A DNA stretch of 64,000 bases from NCBI RefSeq assembly GCF_014529945.1, contig NZ_JACVFB010000006.1:496001-560000 (forward strand), read 5' to 3'. Positions 1 through 8,901 of this stretch are shown one piece after another; within the stretch, counting starts at the first letter, position 1, and every line of letters begins with the position of its first letter. The translations under genes and the position numbers were made by a program. Source of the DNA: Chitinophaga varians (GTDB lineage: Bacteria; Bacteroidota; Bacteroidia; Chitinophagales; Chitinophagaceae). The notes under the pieces were generated by a model, which saw only the letters and a list, made by a program, of their open reading frames with translations, had not been told where the DNA came from and did not search any database.

Positions 1-1297
1 CATCTTGTGCCGGATACACGGACGACAGAGGCAGAAAATACCAGCTGCCGGTACCGCCGGAGACCAGGCGTGCGTCGGCGCCCTGTATATCATAAGTTCC
101 GATATCGTTGCCGAGCAGCAGATGTCCATTGACCTCATGAAGGTTCCAGGCCTCGCGGTTTTCGGTGTTGTTGACGAGGGAGAAATCATCTTTTGTTACG
201 TGGACGGTATTATTGTCGGATAAAGGGGCACTGTATAAGCCGTTGGAAGTGCCGACATACAGCCGGTTGTGGAAGATTTGTGTGGAATAGGCGGGCAGAT
301 TATTGGCTTTGCCAATCTGAAGGTACCTGATGGCGGAGTTGTAGTTGATATAACTGATGCCGCTGTTTAATCCTGTCCAGAGGTTACGGTTGGCATCCGC
401 AAAAATGCTCAGCGCATTGTTATTTTGCAGTCCCTGGCCATCAGAAAAGCTCTGCCATTCATTCTTTTGTATGTTAAATACCAGGCATCCGTTGGCGGAA
501 GTGGCCACGGCAAATTCGGTATCGCTTATTTTGGTGGTAGCATTGATGTATAGATTATTTTGCCCGTTATTTTTTTGCGGGGAGATGATACCGTCGTGTA
601 ATAAAAAGATGCCGTTGGTTCTCGTGACAACGAAGACACTGTCATTTCCCATGGGGATCATGCCGGCAATGAGCACGCCTGCCAGTTTTTTTCCTTCCCG
701 CAGCGGTGTCCACAGATTTTCGTTTAGTTGTAGTAGTCCGGCAACGCGGTCTGATGCATATAGCTGTTCCCCGGCCCGGGCCATGAACAGCCATTGGGAG
801 CCGGATGGGTGTACACGGACCGAGTGGCCATTATATTCAAAGATGCGATCATCGGCCTGGAAAAAGATCCTGTTGCCCATGATGGCGATATGCCATACAT
901 CGGCGAACCTGGTATGCTGTTCCGGGATTTTGTCTTTTAGAGAGGTATATGTCAATATGCCATTCGCTCCCGGAGAAAAATATCCTATTTCGTCTTGTCC
1001 TCCGACAAAGATTTTCCCGTCATCGCTGAGCGCGAGAGACCAGGCAACGGTGTTGTTGGGCAACGGATATAATTTCCAGTGACTGCCGTCGAAACTTAGC
1101 AGCCCCTCGTTGTTGGCAAAATACATGATCCGTTGTTTGTCCTGCCCTATGTCCCAGTTCTGGCTGCCTCCGTGATAATCAAATTTGGTGTAGTTGACTA
1201 CAGCCGGAATGCCGGTTCCGCTTTGCGCGTGCGCAGCATGGCAGCATGTTGACAATAGCCCAAAGAAAAGCAGGATGTTAAGCAGGATCTTATTCAT
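1..1297 (-). CDS. Two-component regulator propeller sensor protein, N-terminal part (cut by window edge)
   Basis: Reading the minus strand from an ATG at 1297 gives an uninterrupted frame of 432 codons that runs off the left edge. It starts with a signal peptide (about residues 1-28, ending AHAQS) followed by repeated beta-propeller blades of the reg_prop type, such as WDIGQDKQRIMYFANNEGLL, FADVWHIAIMGNRIFFQADD and LYVGTSNGLYSAPL. In Bacteroidota such periplasmic propellers precede a membrane segment and either a histidine kinase or a triple-tyrosine/LuxR HTH output; that part lies outside the window, so the output type is unknown. It is divergent from the SusC operon starting at 1480, so I infer it senses a glycan breakdown product and controls that locus. 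Family call is firm; ligand is not known. Confidence 0.85.
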   Translation of the reverse strand, partial: MNKILLNILLFFGLLSTCCHAAHAQSGTGIPAVVNYTKFDYHGGSQNWDIGQDKQRIMYFANNEGLLSFDGSHWKLYPLPNNTVAWSLALSDDGKIFVGGQDEIGYFSPGANGILTYTSLKDKIPEQHTRFADVWHIAIMGNRIFFQADDRIFEYNGHSVRVHPSGSQWLFMARAGEQLYASDRVAGLLQLNENLWTPLREGKKLAGVLIAGMIPMGNDSVFVVTRTNGIFLLHDGIISPQKNNGQNNLYINATTKISDTEFAVATSANGCLVFNIQKNEWQSFSDGQGLQNNNALSIFADANRNLWTGLNSGISYINYNSAIRYLQIGKANNLPAYSTQIFHNRLYVGTSNGLYSAPLSDNNTVHVTKDDFSLVNNTENREAWNLHEVNGHLLLGNDIGTYDIQGADARLVSGGTGSWYFLPLSSVYPAQD

Positions 1298-1318
1298 GGC
1301 TCAGGCTCCTCACGTGGA

Positions 1319-1338
1319 TGTAGTAGTATTGTAGTAGT
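1319..1338. promoter_or_regulatory. Direct repeat TGTAGTAGT x2, possible regulator site
   Basis: TGTAGTAGT occurs at 1319-1327 and again at 1330-1338, an 11-base period or about one helical turn, in the 182-base gap between the divergent sensor gene and susC. Same-face direct repeats of this kind fit binding of a dimeric response regulator. No binding data; low to moderate confidence. Confidence 0.3.
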
Positions 1339-1422
1339 GTCTCCGGTCATAAAAATAGAGAATTACCGGATAAGACGTAGTAATGAAGTAGCGTTTTCTT
1401 CACATTTTCTGACAAGCTGACC

Positions 1423-1430
1423 TACTTTTG
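1423..1430 (+). promoter_or_regulatory. Bacteroidota -7 promoter element for the SusC operon
   Basis: TACTTTTG matches the Bacteroidota -7 consensus TAnnTTTG. Transcription would start about 1437, giving a leader of about 40 bases before the ATG at 1480. No clear TTG -33 box is seen at the usual distance, so the site may need an activator. Confidence 0.4.
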
Positions 1431-1479
1431 TTTTTCCACGATCCACTTTCAGGAATAAGCCAAAAACTAAATTTTGCGT

Positions 1480-4400
1480 ATGAAAAAAAAGTTCTTCAGA
1501 ATTTTTCTCCCCTTTTTGCTTTCGATGATCGCCCATTTTACCACCTATGCTCAAAACAAAATTGTAAAAGGTACTGTGACAGATGACAAAAATGCACCTG
1601 TCATTGGAGCTTCCATAGGTGTAAAAGGTACGGTTATCGGTACCTCTACAAATGAAGCAGGGGCTTTTACCCTTTCCGTGCCTGCCGGCGCAGACTCCAT
1701 CGTGGTGTCGATGGTAGGATTTAAAAGGAAGGTGGTTGCCATTACCGGCAGCACGGTGAATATTCAGCTGGAGTCTTCGAGTACCGGGCTGGAAGAAGTG
1801 GTGGTGGTAGGGTATGGTACCCAGAAGAAGGCCGACCTCACCGCTCCGATCAGCACCGTGAATACAGAAAATATGCTGAAGCGGACCACCGCTTCTCCCA
1901 TGGAGGCGTTGCAGGGCAGCGTTCCCGGTGTGCAGGTAGTCACCAGCGGCGCGCCGGGCAGTTCCCCGAATGTCCGCATCAGAGGCGTAGGATCATTTAA
2001 TAATGAAAATCCATTATATGTGGTGGATGGTATGTTCGTCAACGATATCAGCTTTCTGAATCCCAATGATATTGCTGACATGTCCATTCTCAAAGACGCC
2101 TCCGGAGCGGCTATTTACGGTGTACGTGCAGCCAATGGGGTGGTATTGATCACCACCAAAAAGGGAAAGACCAATATGAAGACCCGCGTGACCTACAATG
2201 GCTACGTGGGGGTGCAGAAACCAACACACGTGCTGAAAATGGCTAACGGTCAGCAATACACGGCGTTTTCCCTGCAAAGAGGGTCTGTCGCCGATACCGG
2301 CACGGTGCTGTTGTCTTCCCGGAAATACGGGGGCAGTGGCCTGAACCCCACTACCAGCACCGACTGGTACGACGTGATATTGAGGAAAAGCGCGCTGCTG
2401 ACCAACCATGGCATTGACGTGCAGGGAGGGAGTGACAAAGTAACCTACTCCATGGGACTGAACTATACTTATCAGGATGGTATCCTGAACGCGCTGAACA
2501 ACTTTAAAAGATACAACGGACGGCTGCAACTGGAAGCCCGGGCGTTCCCGTGGCTGAAAGTGGGCTTCTCTGCCATTTTCAACAATTCCGTTACTTTCAG
2601 TCCTAACAACTCCGCATTTCTGGATGCTTACACCGCTTCCCCGCTGTTCCCGGTGTACGACAGTACCAATGTCAATGCCTTCCCGGTGAAATTCACGGCG
2701 CCTTCCGTGATCGGAAGATCGGATGATAAAAACCCGATGGCCTCCGCCTATTATAATTATGACCGGTCAAAAGCATTCCAGATCCTGCCCACCTTGTATG
2801 CCGAAGCCGGTTTCTGGGAAAATAAAATCACTTTCCGGTCACAGTTGAGCCAGATATATGGTTCGTTGCTGGGAACAAAATACCGGCCTCAGATGAATGC
2901 CGGGCCCGGCGCCGGGTCTACGGTGTCTCATCTGACATCCATTCAGGAACGGACGACCAATTATATATTGGACAACCTGCTGACCTACAGAGACGGTAAA
3001 GGCGCACATCATTGGAGCATATTACTGGGGCAGTCCACCAGGGAGGAGCGCTGGCGTCAGACACGGACGGAAGCGGATAATGTTCCTAACGTGGAAGAGT
3101 CCTGGTATACCGGTCAGGGTACGCCCAACGCCGCCTACTACGGAGAAAACGGCACGCGCAATGCAGGGCTTTCCTATTTTACCCGCGCCACCTACGATTT
3201 TGATAATAAATACCTGCTGACGGCCACCTTCCGTGCAGACGGCAGCTCCAAGTACCAGACCAAATGGGGGTATTTCCCCTCTGTGGGCCTGGGATGGGTG
3301 CTGAGCAAAGAAGCCTTTATGAAAAACCAGCGCATCTTCGACTTCCTGAAACTCAGGGGCAGCTGGGGACAGCTGGGCAATGACGGCGTAAATGCCAACG
3401 CAGGATATGCCATCGTAAAAACGGGTAACAGCACCTCCGCTGTATTTGGCAGCACCGCCGGCGCCAATGGAGAATATGTGCCGGGCTACTCCGTGAACCG
3501 GTTCTTTACAGACATCAGCTGGGAAGTAGTGACCGAGTGGGACGGCGGTGTTGATTTTGAGATGTTCAAAGGTAAATTAAAAGGCTCCGTTGATTATTAC
3601 AACAGAAAAACTACCAGGGCCGCTTTCTATCGCCCGTTCCCCTTCACGTATACCACTATTTATGGCAACTGGGCTGATATGCAGAACAGTGGCTGGGACA
3701 TTGCCCTGAACTGGAATGACAAAATAGGCCAGGTAGGCTATTCGATTGGCGCCAATCTGTCGACCCTGAAAAACAAAGTCACCAATTTAGGAACGCTCCC
3801 CAGCTCCACCAGCGGTTTCCCGGAGTGGACCGCGGAATTCCCCAATCGTATATTGGTAGGAGAGCCCATCAACTATTTCTATGGGTATGAATTTACCGGT
3901 GTGTACCAAACACAACAGGAGATTAACAGTGACCCTGTAGCCGTCCATTATAATCAGACATCCTCCTCACCTATTGTGCCCGGCTTCCCTAAATATAAAG
4001 ACCAGAACGGCGACGGCGTGCTGGATGATAAAGACCGTATCAATATGGGAAGCTATCTTCCTAAAATCACCTATGGTTTCAACATCGGTCTTACCTATAA
4101 ACAATTCGATTTCAGCATCGCCTTCCAGGGTGTTTCGGGAAACAAAATATTCAACCTCAACAGGGGACGGCTGTACAAGGCGTCCACTTCGCTGAACCTG
4201 GACGAAAAATTTGCCAGCAGTCTGTGGACAGGCCCCGGTTCTACCAATGCGTACCCTTCTGCCTATGCACTGGGACAGGGCTGGTTTAAAGTCAGCAATT
4301 CCTTTTTCGTAGAGAGCGGCGCTTATCTGCGTATACAGAATATTCAGCTGGGTTATAATTTTAATGTAGGTAAAAAATCTCCTATTGGTATGAGAGTATT

Positions 4401-4557
4401 TGCCACTGCTGACCGGCCATTTTTATTCACCCGGTACAATGGCTTTACGCCTGAAGTGGGTACCAATACAGGCGGTGGTTACCCGGTTTCCGGTTATGAT
4501 GCCAACGTTTATCCGGTTTCTTCCACCTACAGTTTAGGTGTCAGGGCTACTTTCTAG
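1480..4557 (+). CDS. SusC/RagA-family TonB-linked outer membrane protein
   Basis: A 1025-residue TonB-dependent transporter that would import an oligosaccharide across the outer membrane together with the SusD partner encoded next. Residues 1-26 are a signal peptide; about 30-100 form the carboxypeptidase-regulatory-like domain (KGTVTDDKNAPVIGASI); the plug follows with the TonB box-like EEVVVVGYGTQKKADL, RIRGVGSFNNENPLYVVDGM and DASGAAIYGVRAANGVVLIT; the rest is beta-barrel ending in aromatic Phe (GVRATF). ATG at 1480 is preferred over an upstream in-frame TTG at 1474 because it begins the typical MKKKF signal sequence. First gene of a seven-gene run reading the same way. No STN domain, so control is more likely by the divergent propeller sensor than by an ECF/FecR pair. 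Confidence 0.95.
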   Translation: MKKKFFRIFLPFLLSMIAHFTTYAQNKIVKGTVTDDKNAPVIGASIGVKGTVIGTSTNEAGAFTLSVPAGADSIVVSMVGFKRKVVAITGSTVNIQLESSSTGLEEVVVVGYGTQKKADLTAPISTVNTENMLKRTTASPMEALQGSVPGVQVVTSGAPGSSPNVRIRGVGSFNNENPLYVVDGMFVNDISFLNPNDIADMSILKDASGAAIYGVRAANGVVLITTKKGKTNMKTRVTYNGYVGVQKPTHVLKMANGQQYTAFSLQRGSVADTGTVLLSSRKYGGSGLNPTTSTDWYDVILRKSALLTNHGIDVQGGSDKVTYSMGLNYTYQDGILNALNNFKRYNGRLQLEARAFPWLKVGFSAIFNNSVTFSPNNSAFLDAYTASPLFPVYDSTNVNAFPVKFTAPSVIGRSDDKNPMASAYYNYDRSKAFQILPTLYAEAGFWENKITFRSQLSQIYGSLLGTKYRPQMNAGPGAGSTVSHLTSIQERTTNYILDNLLTYRDGKGAHHWSILLGQSTREERWRQTRTEADNVPNVEESWYTGQGTPNAAYYGENGTRNAGLSYFTRATYDFDNKYLLTATFRADGSSKYQTKWGYFPSVGLGWVLSKEAFMKNQRIFDFLKLRGSWGQLGNDGVNANAGYAIVKTGNSTSAVFGSTAGANGEYVPGYSVNRFFTDISWEVVTEWDGGVDFEMFKGKLKGSVDYYNRKTTRAAFYRPFPFTYTTIYGNWADMQNSGWDIALNWNDKIGQVGYSIGANLSTLKNKVTNLGTLPSSTSGFPEWTAEFPNRILVGEPINYFYGYEFTGVYQTQQEINSDPVAVHYNQTSSSPIVPGFPKYKDQNGDGVLDDKDRINMGSYLPKITYGFNIGLTYKQFDFSIAFQGVSGNKIFNLNRGRLYKASTSLNLDEKFASSLWTGPGSTNAYPSAYALGQGWFKVSNSFFVESGAYLRIQNIQLGYNFNVGKKSPIGMRVFATADRPFLFTRYNGFTPEVGTNTGGGYPVSGYDANVYPVSSTYSLGVRATF

Positions 4558-4617
4558 CGATATCTCCTGAACGGATATACGAAAATGTTTCCCGCAACAG
4601 CAAACAAAAAAGAAATC

Positions 4618-6153
4618 ATGAAAAGCTATATATCTATTTTATTTCTGATAATACTTTTATCTTCCGGTTGTTCCAAGTTTTTGGACCGCCCATTGGAAAA
4701 TCAGCCGCAGGCTACCACCATCGACTATACGGACCTGTCGCTGATGTACCAGCCCGTTTCCGGTGTGTACAGAACAGCCGCCAGCGGCACTTTTGGGAAA
4801 TGGATCAGCGTTGCTATCCGGTCGGTGCACAGCGATGATGTGGTACCGGGGAATGACGACGCCGGACAGAACGCCATCCATAATTTTCAGAATGATGTGA
4901 CCGTAAAAAGTTACTGGGGCATCAACGACATGTGGATCAGCATGTATTCGGTGGTATTGGGAGCCAACAGCGCCCTGGCCGAACTGGATAAATTTGGAAA
5001 GAACATCCCGGCCAACGATGCGGAGAAAAACAAACTGCTGGCGAAGTATCAGGCGGAAGTCCGCTTTTACAGGGCGCTGGCCCATTTCTGGCTTTGCAGG
5101 AACTATGGCCCGGTGCCTATTCTTGGCATAGAAAGTAACGATCCGGCCAACCTGGGCGGCGTTACCAAAAGCAGCGTGGAAGAGGTGAAAAAGCATGTTA
5201 TCTCCGAAATGGATTTCTGTATTGCGAACCTGGAAGATGCCCGTCCCAATGCAGCCACCCATATCGGCGCCGTTACCAAATATACCGCCCTGATGTTAAA
5301 GGCAAAGGCCGCAATGGACCTGGCCGGTAATAACAATGGCAGCCCTTATTGGGACGTGGTGCTGGACTGCACCAACCAGATTGTCAACAGTGGTAAATTC
5401 TCTCTGTTTGCCGATTATTATCAATTGTTTAAAAAGCCCGGTAAGTTATGTGATGAAGCTATTCTGGAACTGCAATACTCTGATTTTGGAAAGTCTACCG
5501 GCGATATCGTGATCTCCGGCGGCCCCGGTGAAGAATGGGGTAACTTCTTTTTCTTCCAGGGCCCTGAGAATACCTACAGCCCTGTGATCACCGGCCCGGG
5601 CTGGATGGTGCCCTCGCAAAAGGCAGTAGATTTTCTGACCGCACGCAACGACAGCATCCGTTTGAAGACAACGATCCAGTATTGCGGCATTAATGGCGAT
5701 CCGGCTACCTATTCCGTGACGCCCGATGGAGACACCATCTCCGGCAATGCCTCACGGAAGAAATACTTCAACGGGAAAGCCTATTCACCCCGGTCACAAA
5801 TGACGCCCGACAGGATCGATTATTACGGCGCGAACAATAATGTCCGTATCATGCGGTATGCGGAAGTGCTGCTCATGAATGCGGAAGCCAAGATCCGCAA
5901 AGGACAAAGCGGGGACGCGGAAGTGAACCAGGTTAGGAACCGCGTGAAACTGGCGGCTATTGCGAACGTAACCTTGCAGCAATTGCTGGATGAGCGTCAT
6001 GCAGAGTTGATTTGCGAATGGTGGGGAGAAAGATTTAATGACCTGGTGAGAACAGATCAGGCGGCAACAGTGCTTCCCGGCTTTATAAAAGGGCAGAGTG
6101 AATATATTCCCATTCCGCAGGCGCAGGAAGATGTAAACCCAAGACTCAAATAA
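4618..6153 (+). CDS. SusD/RagB-family nutrient-binding lipoprotein
   Basis: A 511-residue surface lipoprotein that caps the SusC barrel and binds the glycan. The signal peptide ends in a lipobox with Cys at residue 18 (LLSSGCSKF). The SusD fold is visible as the helical TPR region (RFYRALAHFWLCRNYGPVPI near residues 150-170) and the C-terminal RagB part with RIMRYAEVLLMNAEA and DERHAELICEWWGERFNDLV. ATG at 4618 gives the lipoprotein signal; an in-frame ATG at 4585 would add 11 hydrophilic residues and is less likely. It lies 60 bases after susC and 21 before the GH16 gene, consistent with one operon. Confidence 0.95.
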   Translation: MKSYISILFLIILLSSGCSKFLDRPLENQPQATTIDYTDLSLMYQPVSGVYRTAASGTFGKWISVAIRSVHSDDVVPGNDDAGQNAIHNFQNDVTVKSYWGINDMWISMYSVVLGANSALAELDKFGKNIPANDAEKNKLLAKYQAEVRFYRALAHFWLCRNYGPVPILGIESNDPANLGGVTKSSVEEVKKHVISEMDFCIANLEDARPNAATHIGAVTKYTALMLKAKAAMDLAGNNNGSPYWDVVLDCTNQIVNSGKFSLFADYYQLFKKPGKLCDEAILELQYSDFGKSTGDIVISGGPGEEWGNFFFFQGPENTYSPVITGPGWMVPSQKAVDFLTARNDSIRLKTTIQYCGINGDPATYSVTPDGDTISGNASRKKYFNGKAYSPRSQMTPDRIDYYGANNNVRIMRYAEVLLMNAEAKIRKGQSGDAEVNQVRNRVKLAAIANVTLQQLLDERHAELICEWWGERFNDLVRTDQAATVLPGFIKGQSEYIPIPQAQEDVNPRLK

Positions 6154-6174
6154 TTTAGACAGATATTTAAGCAG

Positions 6175-6990
6175 ATGAAAAAAAGTATTTATTATCTTTT
6201 GGTGATAGCGGCCGGATGCTGCTATATGGCTACGACACAGGCACAGTCGATTCAACGTCATAAGAAATGGAAGCTGGCCTGGAGTGATGAGTTTAATTAC
6301 ACCGGGCTGCCGGACAGCACAAAATGGGGATATCAAACCGGTAAGTCGGGCTGGGGGAATAATGAGCTACAGTATTATACCGCCGCAGACACCCATAACG
6401 CTAAGGTGGAGAATGGCAACCTGTACATTACCGCCAGAAACACCGGCACAGGGGATCATCATTATACGTCGGCGAGGATGATCACCAAAAACAAAGGTGA
6501 CTGGAAATACGGGAAGCTGGAAGTGAAAGCTAAACTGCCCAAAGGCAGAGGGCTCTGGCCTGCCATCTGGATGTTGTCGACGGATAATGAATACGGTGGC
6601 TGGCCGGAAAGCGGAGAGATCGATGTGATGGAGCATGTAGGATACATGAAGGACAGCATCTTCGGAAGCCTGCACAGCAAAACGTATAATCATATCATCG
6701 GCACACAGAAAACAAAAGGCATTTTTATTAAAAATCCTTATGATAAGTTTCACGTGTATGCCGTGGAATGGACGCCGGACCATATCACTTTCCTGCTCGA
6801 CGGGCAAGTGTATTACCAGGTGGCCAACGAACACAAAGGTCATGAAGGATGGCCGTTTGACAAGCGGTTCTTTTTACTGCTGAATGTCGCCGTTGGCGGC
6901 AACTGGGGCGGAAAGGAAGGGGTGGATGAAACCGTGTTCCCCGCTGCCATGCAGGTAGACTATGTCAGAATGTACGACCGGATAGAATAA
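6175..6990 (+). CDS. Glycoside hydrolase family 16 (laminarinase/beta-glucanase-like)
   Basis: A 271-residue secreted endo-beta-glucanase. Residues 1-24 are a signal peptide (ATTQAQ end, no lipobox). The catalytic motif is ESGEIDVMEH at 145-154, with Glu148 as nucleophile, Asp150 assisting and Glu153 as acid/base, the spacing typical of laminarinase-type GH16. WSDEFN near residue 36 and the substrate-cleft motif RGLWPAIWML (125-134) also fit. The family cleaves beta-1,3 or mixed beta-1,3/1,4 glucans, but GH16 also contains enzymes for galactans, so the substrate is inferred. The protein is a single domain of normal length without a carbohydrate-binding module. It sits between susD and the cytosolic sugar enzymes and would provide the first depolymerisation step. 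Confidence 0.93.
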   Translation: MKKSIYYLLVIAAGCCYMATTQAQSIQRHKKWKLAWSDEFNYTGLPDSTKWGYQTGKSGWGNNELQYYTAADTHNAKVENGNLYITARNTGTGDHHYTSARMITKNKGDWKYGKLEVKAKLPKGRGLWPAIWMLSTDNEYGGWPESGEIDVMEHVGYMKDSIFGSLHSKTYNHIIGTQKTKGIFIKNPYDKFHVYAVEWTPDHITFLLDGQVYYQVANEHKGHEGWPFDKRFFLLLNVAVGGNWGGKEGVDETVFPAAMQVDYVRMYDRIE

Positions 6991-7041
6991 CCACGGAGGT
7001 TATTGACTATATTTTTTAATGGACCTTTTAAATGTTAAAGT

Positions 7042-8133
7042 ATGAAGCGGGTTAAAGTAGCCATATTGGGCGCAGGATTTATTGCAGACATCCACATGGA
7101 AAGTTATTCACGGTTTGTTCCGGAAGCGGAGATAGTAGCGGTTTTTACACGTAGCGAAGAAAAAGCCCGGGCCTTTGCCGCTAAACACCATATTGCACAA
7201 CATTTTTCGTCGATCGATGAGCTGCTCAAAAATACAGATGTAGATGTAGTGGATATCTGTCTACCTAACTTTTTGCACCGGGAGGCGACACTGAAAGCCG
7301 CCGCCGCAGGTAAACATATTATTATCGAAAAACCGCTGGCCGTGACGCTGGAAGAAGCCGATGAAATGATTGCTGCCTGCGAGAAGGCCAATGTGAAACT
7401 GATGTATGCGGAAGAACTATGTTTCGCGCCGAAATATGAACGCGCGCGGGCCCTGGTAGCAGAAGGCGCGGTAGGGGAGATCTATATGTTAAAACAGTCG
7501 GAGAAACATTCGGGTCCGCACTCCGACTGGTTTTATGATGTCAACCAATCCGGTGGCGGCGTACTGATGGATATGGGATGTCATGGCATCGCCTGGTTCA
7601 GATGGATGCTGAAAAACAGTAAAGCGGTGAGCGTGATGGCGTCTATGAAAACAGTGCTGCACAAAGAAAGAACAAAAGGGGAAGACAATTCCGTGGTGAT
7701 CATAGAATTCGAAAACGGCGTCACCGGCGTGGTGGAGAACTCCTGGGCCAAACATGGCGGTATGGACGATCGCAGTGAAATTTACGGCACAGGCGGCGTG
7801 GCCTATGCTGATTTGTTTGTGGGCAATTCTGTTCTGGCGTATAGCCGCAACGGTTATGGCTATGCCATGGAAAAAACAGATACAACGGTAGGCTGGAGCT
7901 TCTGCATATTTGAAGAAGCTTTTAACCAGGGATATCCCCAGGAACTGAAACATTTTATTGAATGTGTGCAACATGACCGTGAGCCACTGGTGACGGGGAA
8001 AGACGGCCGGGCCGTGCTGGAAATTATCTATGCAGCGTACGCCTCTGCCGGCGAAGGCAAAAAGATCATGCTGCCATTTGATCAGCGGGTGGAGAAGCCT
8101 ATCGACTTATGGCTGAAACCTTCCCGACCTTAA
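7042..8133 (+). CDS. Gfo/Idh/MocA-family NAD(P)-dependent oxidoreductase
   Basis: A 363-residue cytoplasmic dehydrogenase with no signal peptide. The N-terminal Rossmann fold begins VAILGAGFIADIHMESY (residues 5-21). The family signature EKP is at 96-98, Lys97 being the catalytic residue, and the GGGVLMDMGCH motif at 171-181 supplies the conserved Asp177 and His181 of the C-terminal alpha/beta domain. These enzymes oxidise or reduce a sugar or inositol hydroxyl, some at C3 as part of 3-keto-sugar chemistry. Its placement between GH16 and the NagB-like deaminase suggests it acts on the released sugar or a derivative; the exact substrate cannot be read from sequence. No cysteine-rich or truncated features; length is normal. 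Confidence 0.9.
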   Translation: MKRVKVAILGAGFIADIHMESYSRFVPEAEIVAVFTRSEEKARAFAAKHHIAQHFSSIDELLKNTDVDVVDICLPNFLHREATLKAAAAGKHIIIEKPLAVTLEEADEMIAACEKANVKLMYAEELCFAPKYERARALVAEGAVGEIYMLKQSEKHSGPHSDWFYDVNQSGGGVLMDMGCHGIAWFRWMLKNSKAVSVMASMKTVLHKERTKGEDNSVVIIEFENGVTGVVENSWAKHGGMDDRSEIYGTGGVAYADLFVGNSVLAYSRNGYGYAMEKTDTTVGWSFCIFEEAFNQGYPQELKHFIECVQHDREPLVTGKDGRAVLEIIYAAYASAGEGKKIMLPFDQRVEKPIDLWLKPSRP

Positions 8134-8145
8134 AAAAATAAAATC

Positions 8146-8901
8146 ATGGAAATAAGGATCTATCCTACGTATGAGGCCCTTTCAGCGAAGGCCGCTGAAA
8201 GGGTATTGCTGCTGATGTCCGGCTATGAGACACCATTGCTCTGTCCTGCTTCCGGCGACACGCCGGCCGGCTTATACAAAGCATTGTCGGCAAGATATCA
8301 GGTACGGAAAGCGGAGATGGACACCTGGAGCTTTGTGGGCCTGGACGAATGGGTGGGCCTCAACGGCAATGACGAAGGGAGTTGTCGGTACTTTATCGAC
8401 AAAACGCTGTTTCATCCGCTGCAGGTGGCCGGGGAGCGCATTTGTTTTTTTGATGGTCGTGCCGCCGGTCTGCCGAAAGAATGCGACGAGGCAGAGCTGT
8501 TTATCCGGAAACGGAACGGTATTGACGTGGCTATCCTCGGGTTGGGCATGAACGGGCATATCGCCATGAATGAACCCGGATGTGTGGCAGATGGCAGGGC
8601 GCAGGTGGTAGCACTGCATCCTGTGACCAAGCTGGTGGGACAGAAATATTTTACGCAACAGCTGGAGCTGGAAGAAGGCATCACCCTGGGGCTGGGCACC
8701 CTGCTGGAAAGCAGGCATATCATTTTGATGGTGAGTGGTAAGCACAAATCCAGGATTGTGCGGAAGATGCTGGAAGAACCTGCTACCAATGAGCTGCCGG
8801 CGAGCCTGCTGCTGCGTCATCCGTCGGTGACCATTTTTTTAGATGAAGATGCCGCTTCCGGTTTGTCAAACAAGGATGTACATGGAGATAATAGGAATTG
8901 A
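8146..8901 (+). CDS. nagB: Glucosamine-6-phosphate deaminase (NagB family)
   Basis: A 251-residue cytosolic enzyme expected to convert glucosamine-6-phosphate to fructose-6-phosphate and ammonia. PASGDTPAGLY (34-44) is the phosphate-binding loop, GLDEWVGL (65-72) carries the catalytic acid Asp67, and LGLGMNGHIAMNEPG (131-145) carries His138 and Glu143. The residue equivalent to Asp141 of the E. coli enzyme is Asn136, which is also what the shorter Gram-positive-type NagB proteins have, so I do not read it as inactivation. The short length and the absence of the E. coli C-terminal allosteric extension fit the monomeric type. 6-phosphogluconolactonases are related but have GEDGHTASLFPG in place of NGHIAMNEPG. 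Twelve bases after the dehydrogenase gene and overlapping the ROK gene by 20 bases, so co-transcribed. Confidence 0.8.
   Translation: MEIRIYPTYEALSAKAAERVLLLMSGYETPLLCPASGDTPAGLYKALSARYQVRKAEMDTWSFVGLDEWVGLNGNDEGSCRYFIDKTLFHPLQVAGERICFFDGRAAGLPKECDEAELFIRKRNGIDVAILGLGMNGHIAMNEPGCVADGRAQVVALHPVTKLVGQKYFTQQLELEEGITLGLGTLLESRHIILMVSGKHKSRIVRKMLEEPATNELPASLLLRHPSVTIFLDEDAASGLSNKDVHGDNRN

Noticed and set aside
357-1082. Long open frame on the plus strand inside the propeller sensor gene
   Set aside because: It is antisense to a frame with clear propeller repeats and a signal peptide; its own translation has no family resemblance.
8146-8901. Inactive NagB because Asn136 replaces the catalytic Asp of the E. 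coli enzyme
   Set aside because: The Asn form is usual in the shorter, Gram-positive-type deaminases; the other catalytic residues are present.
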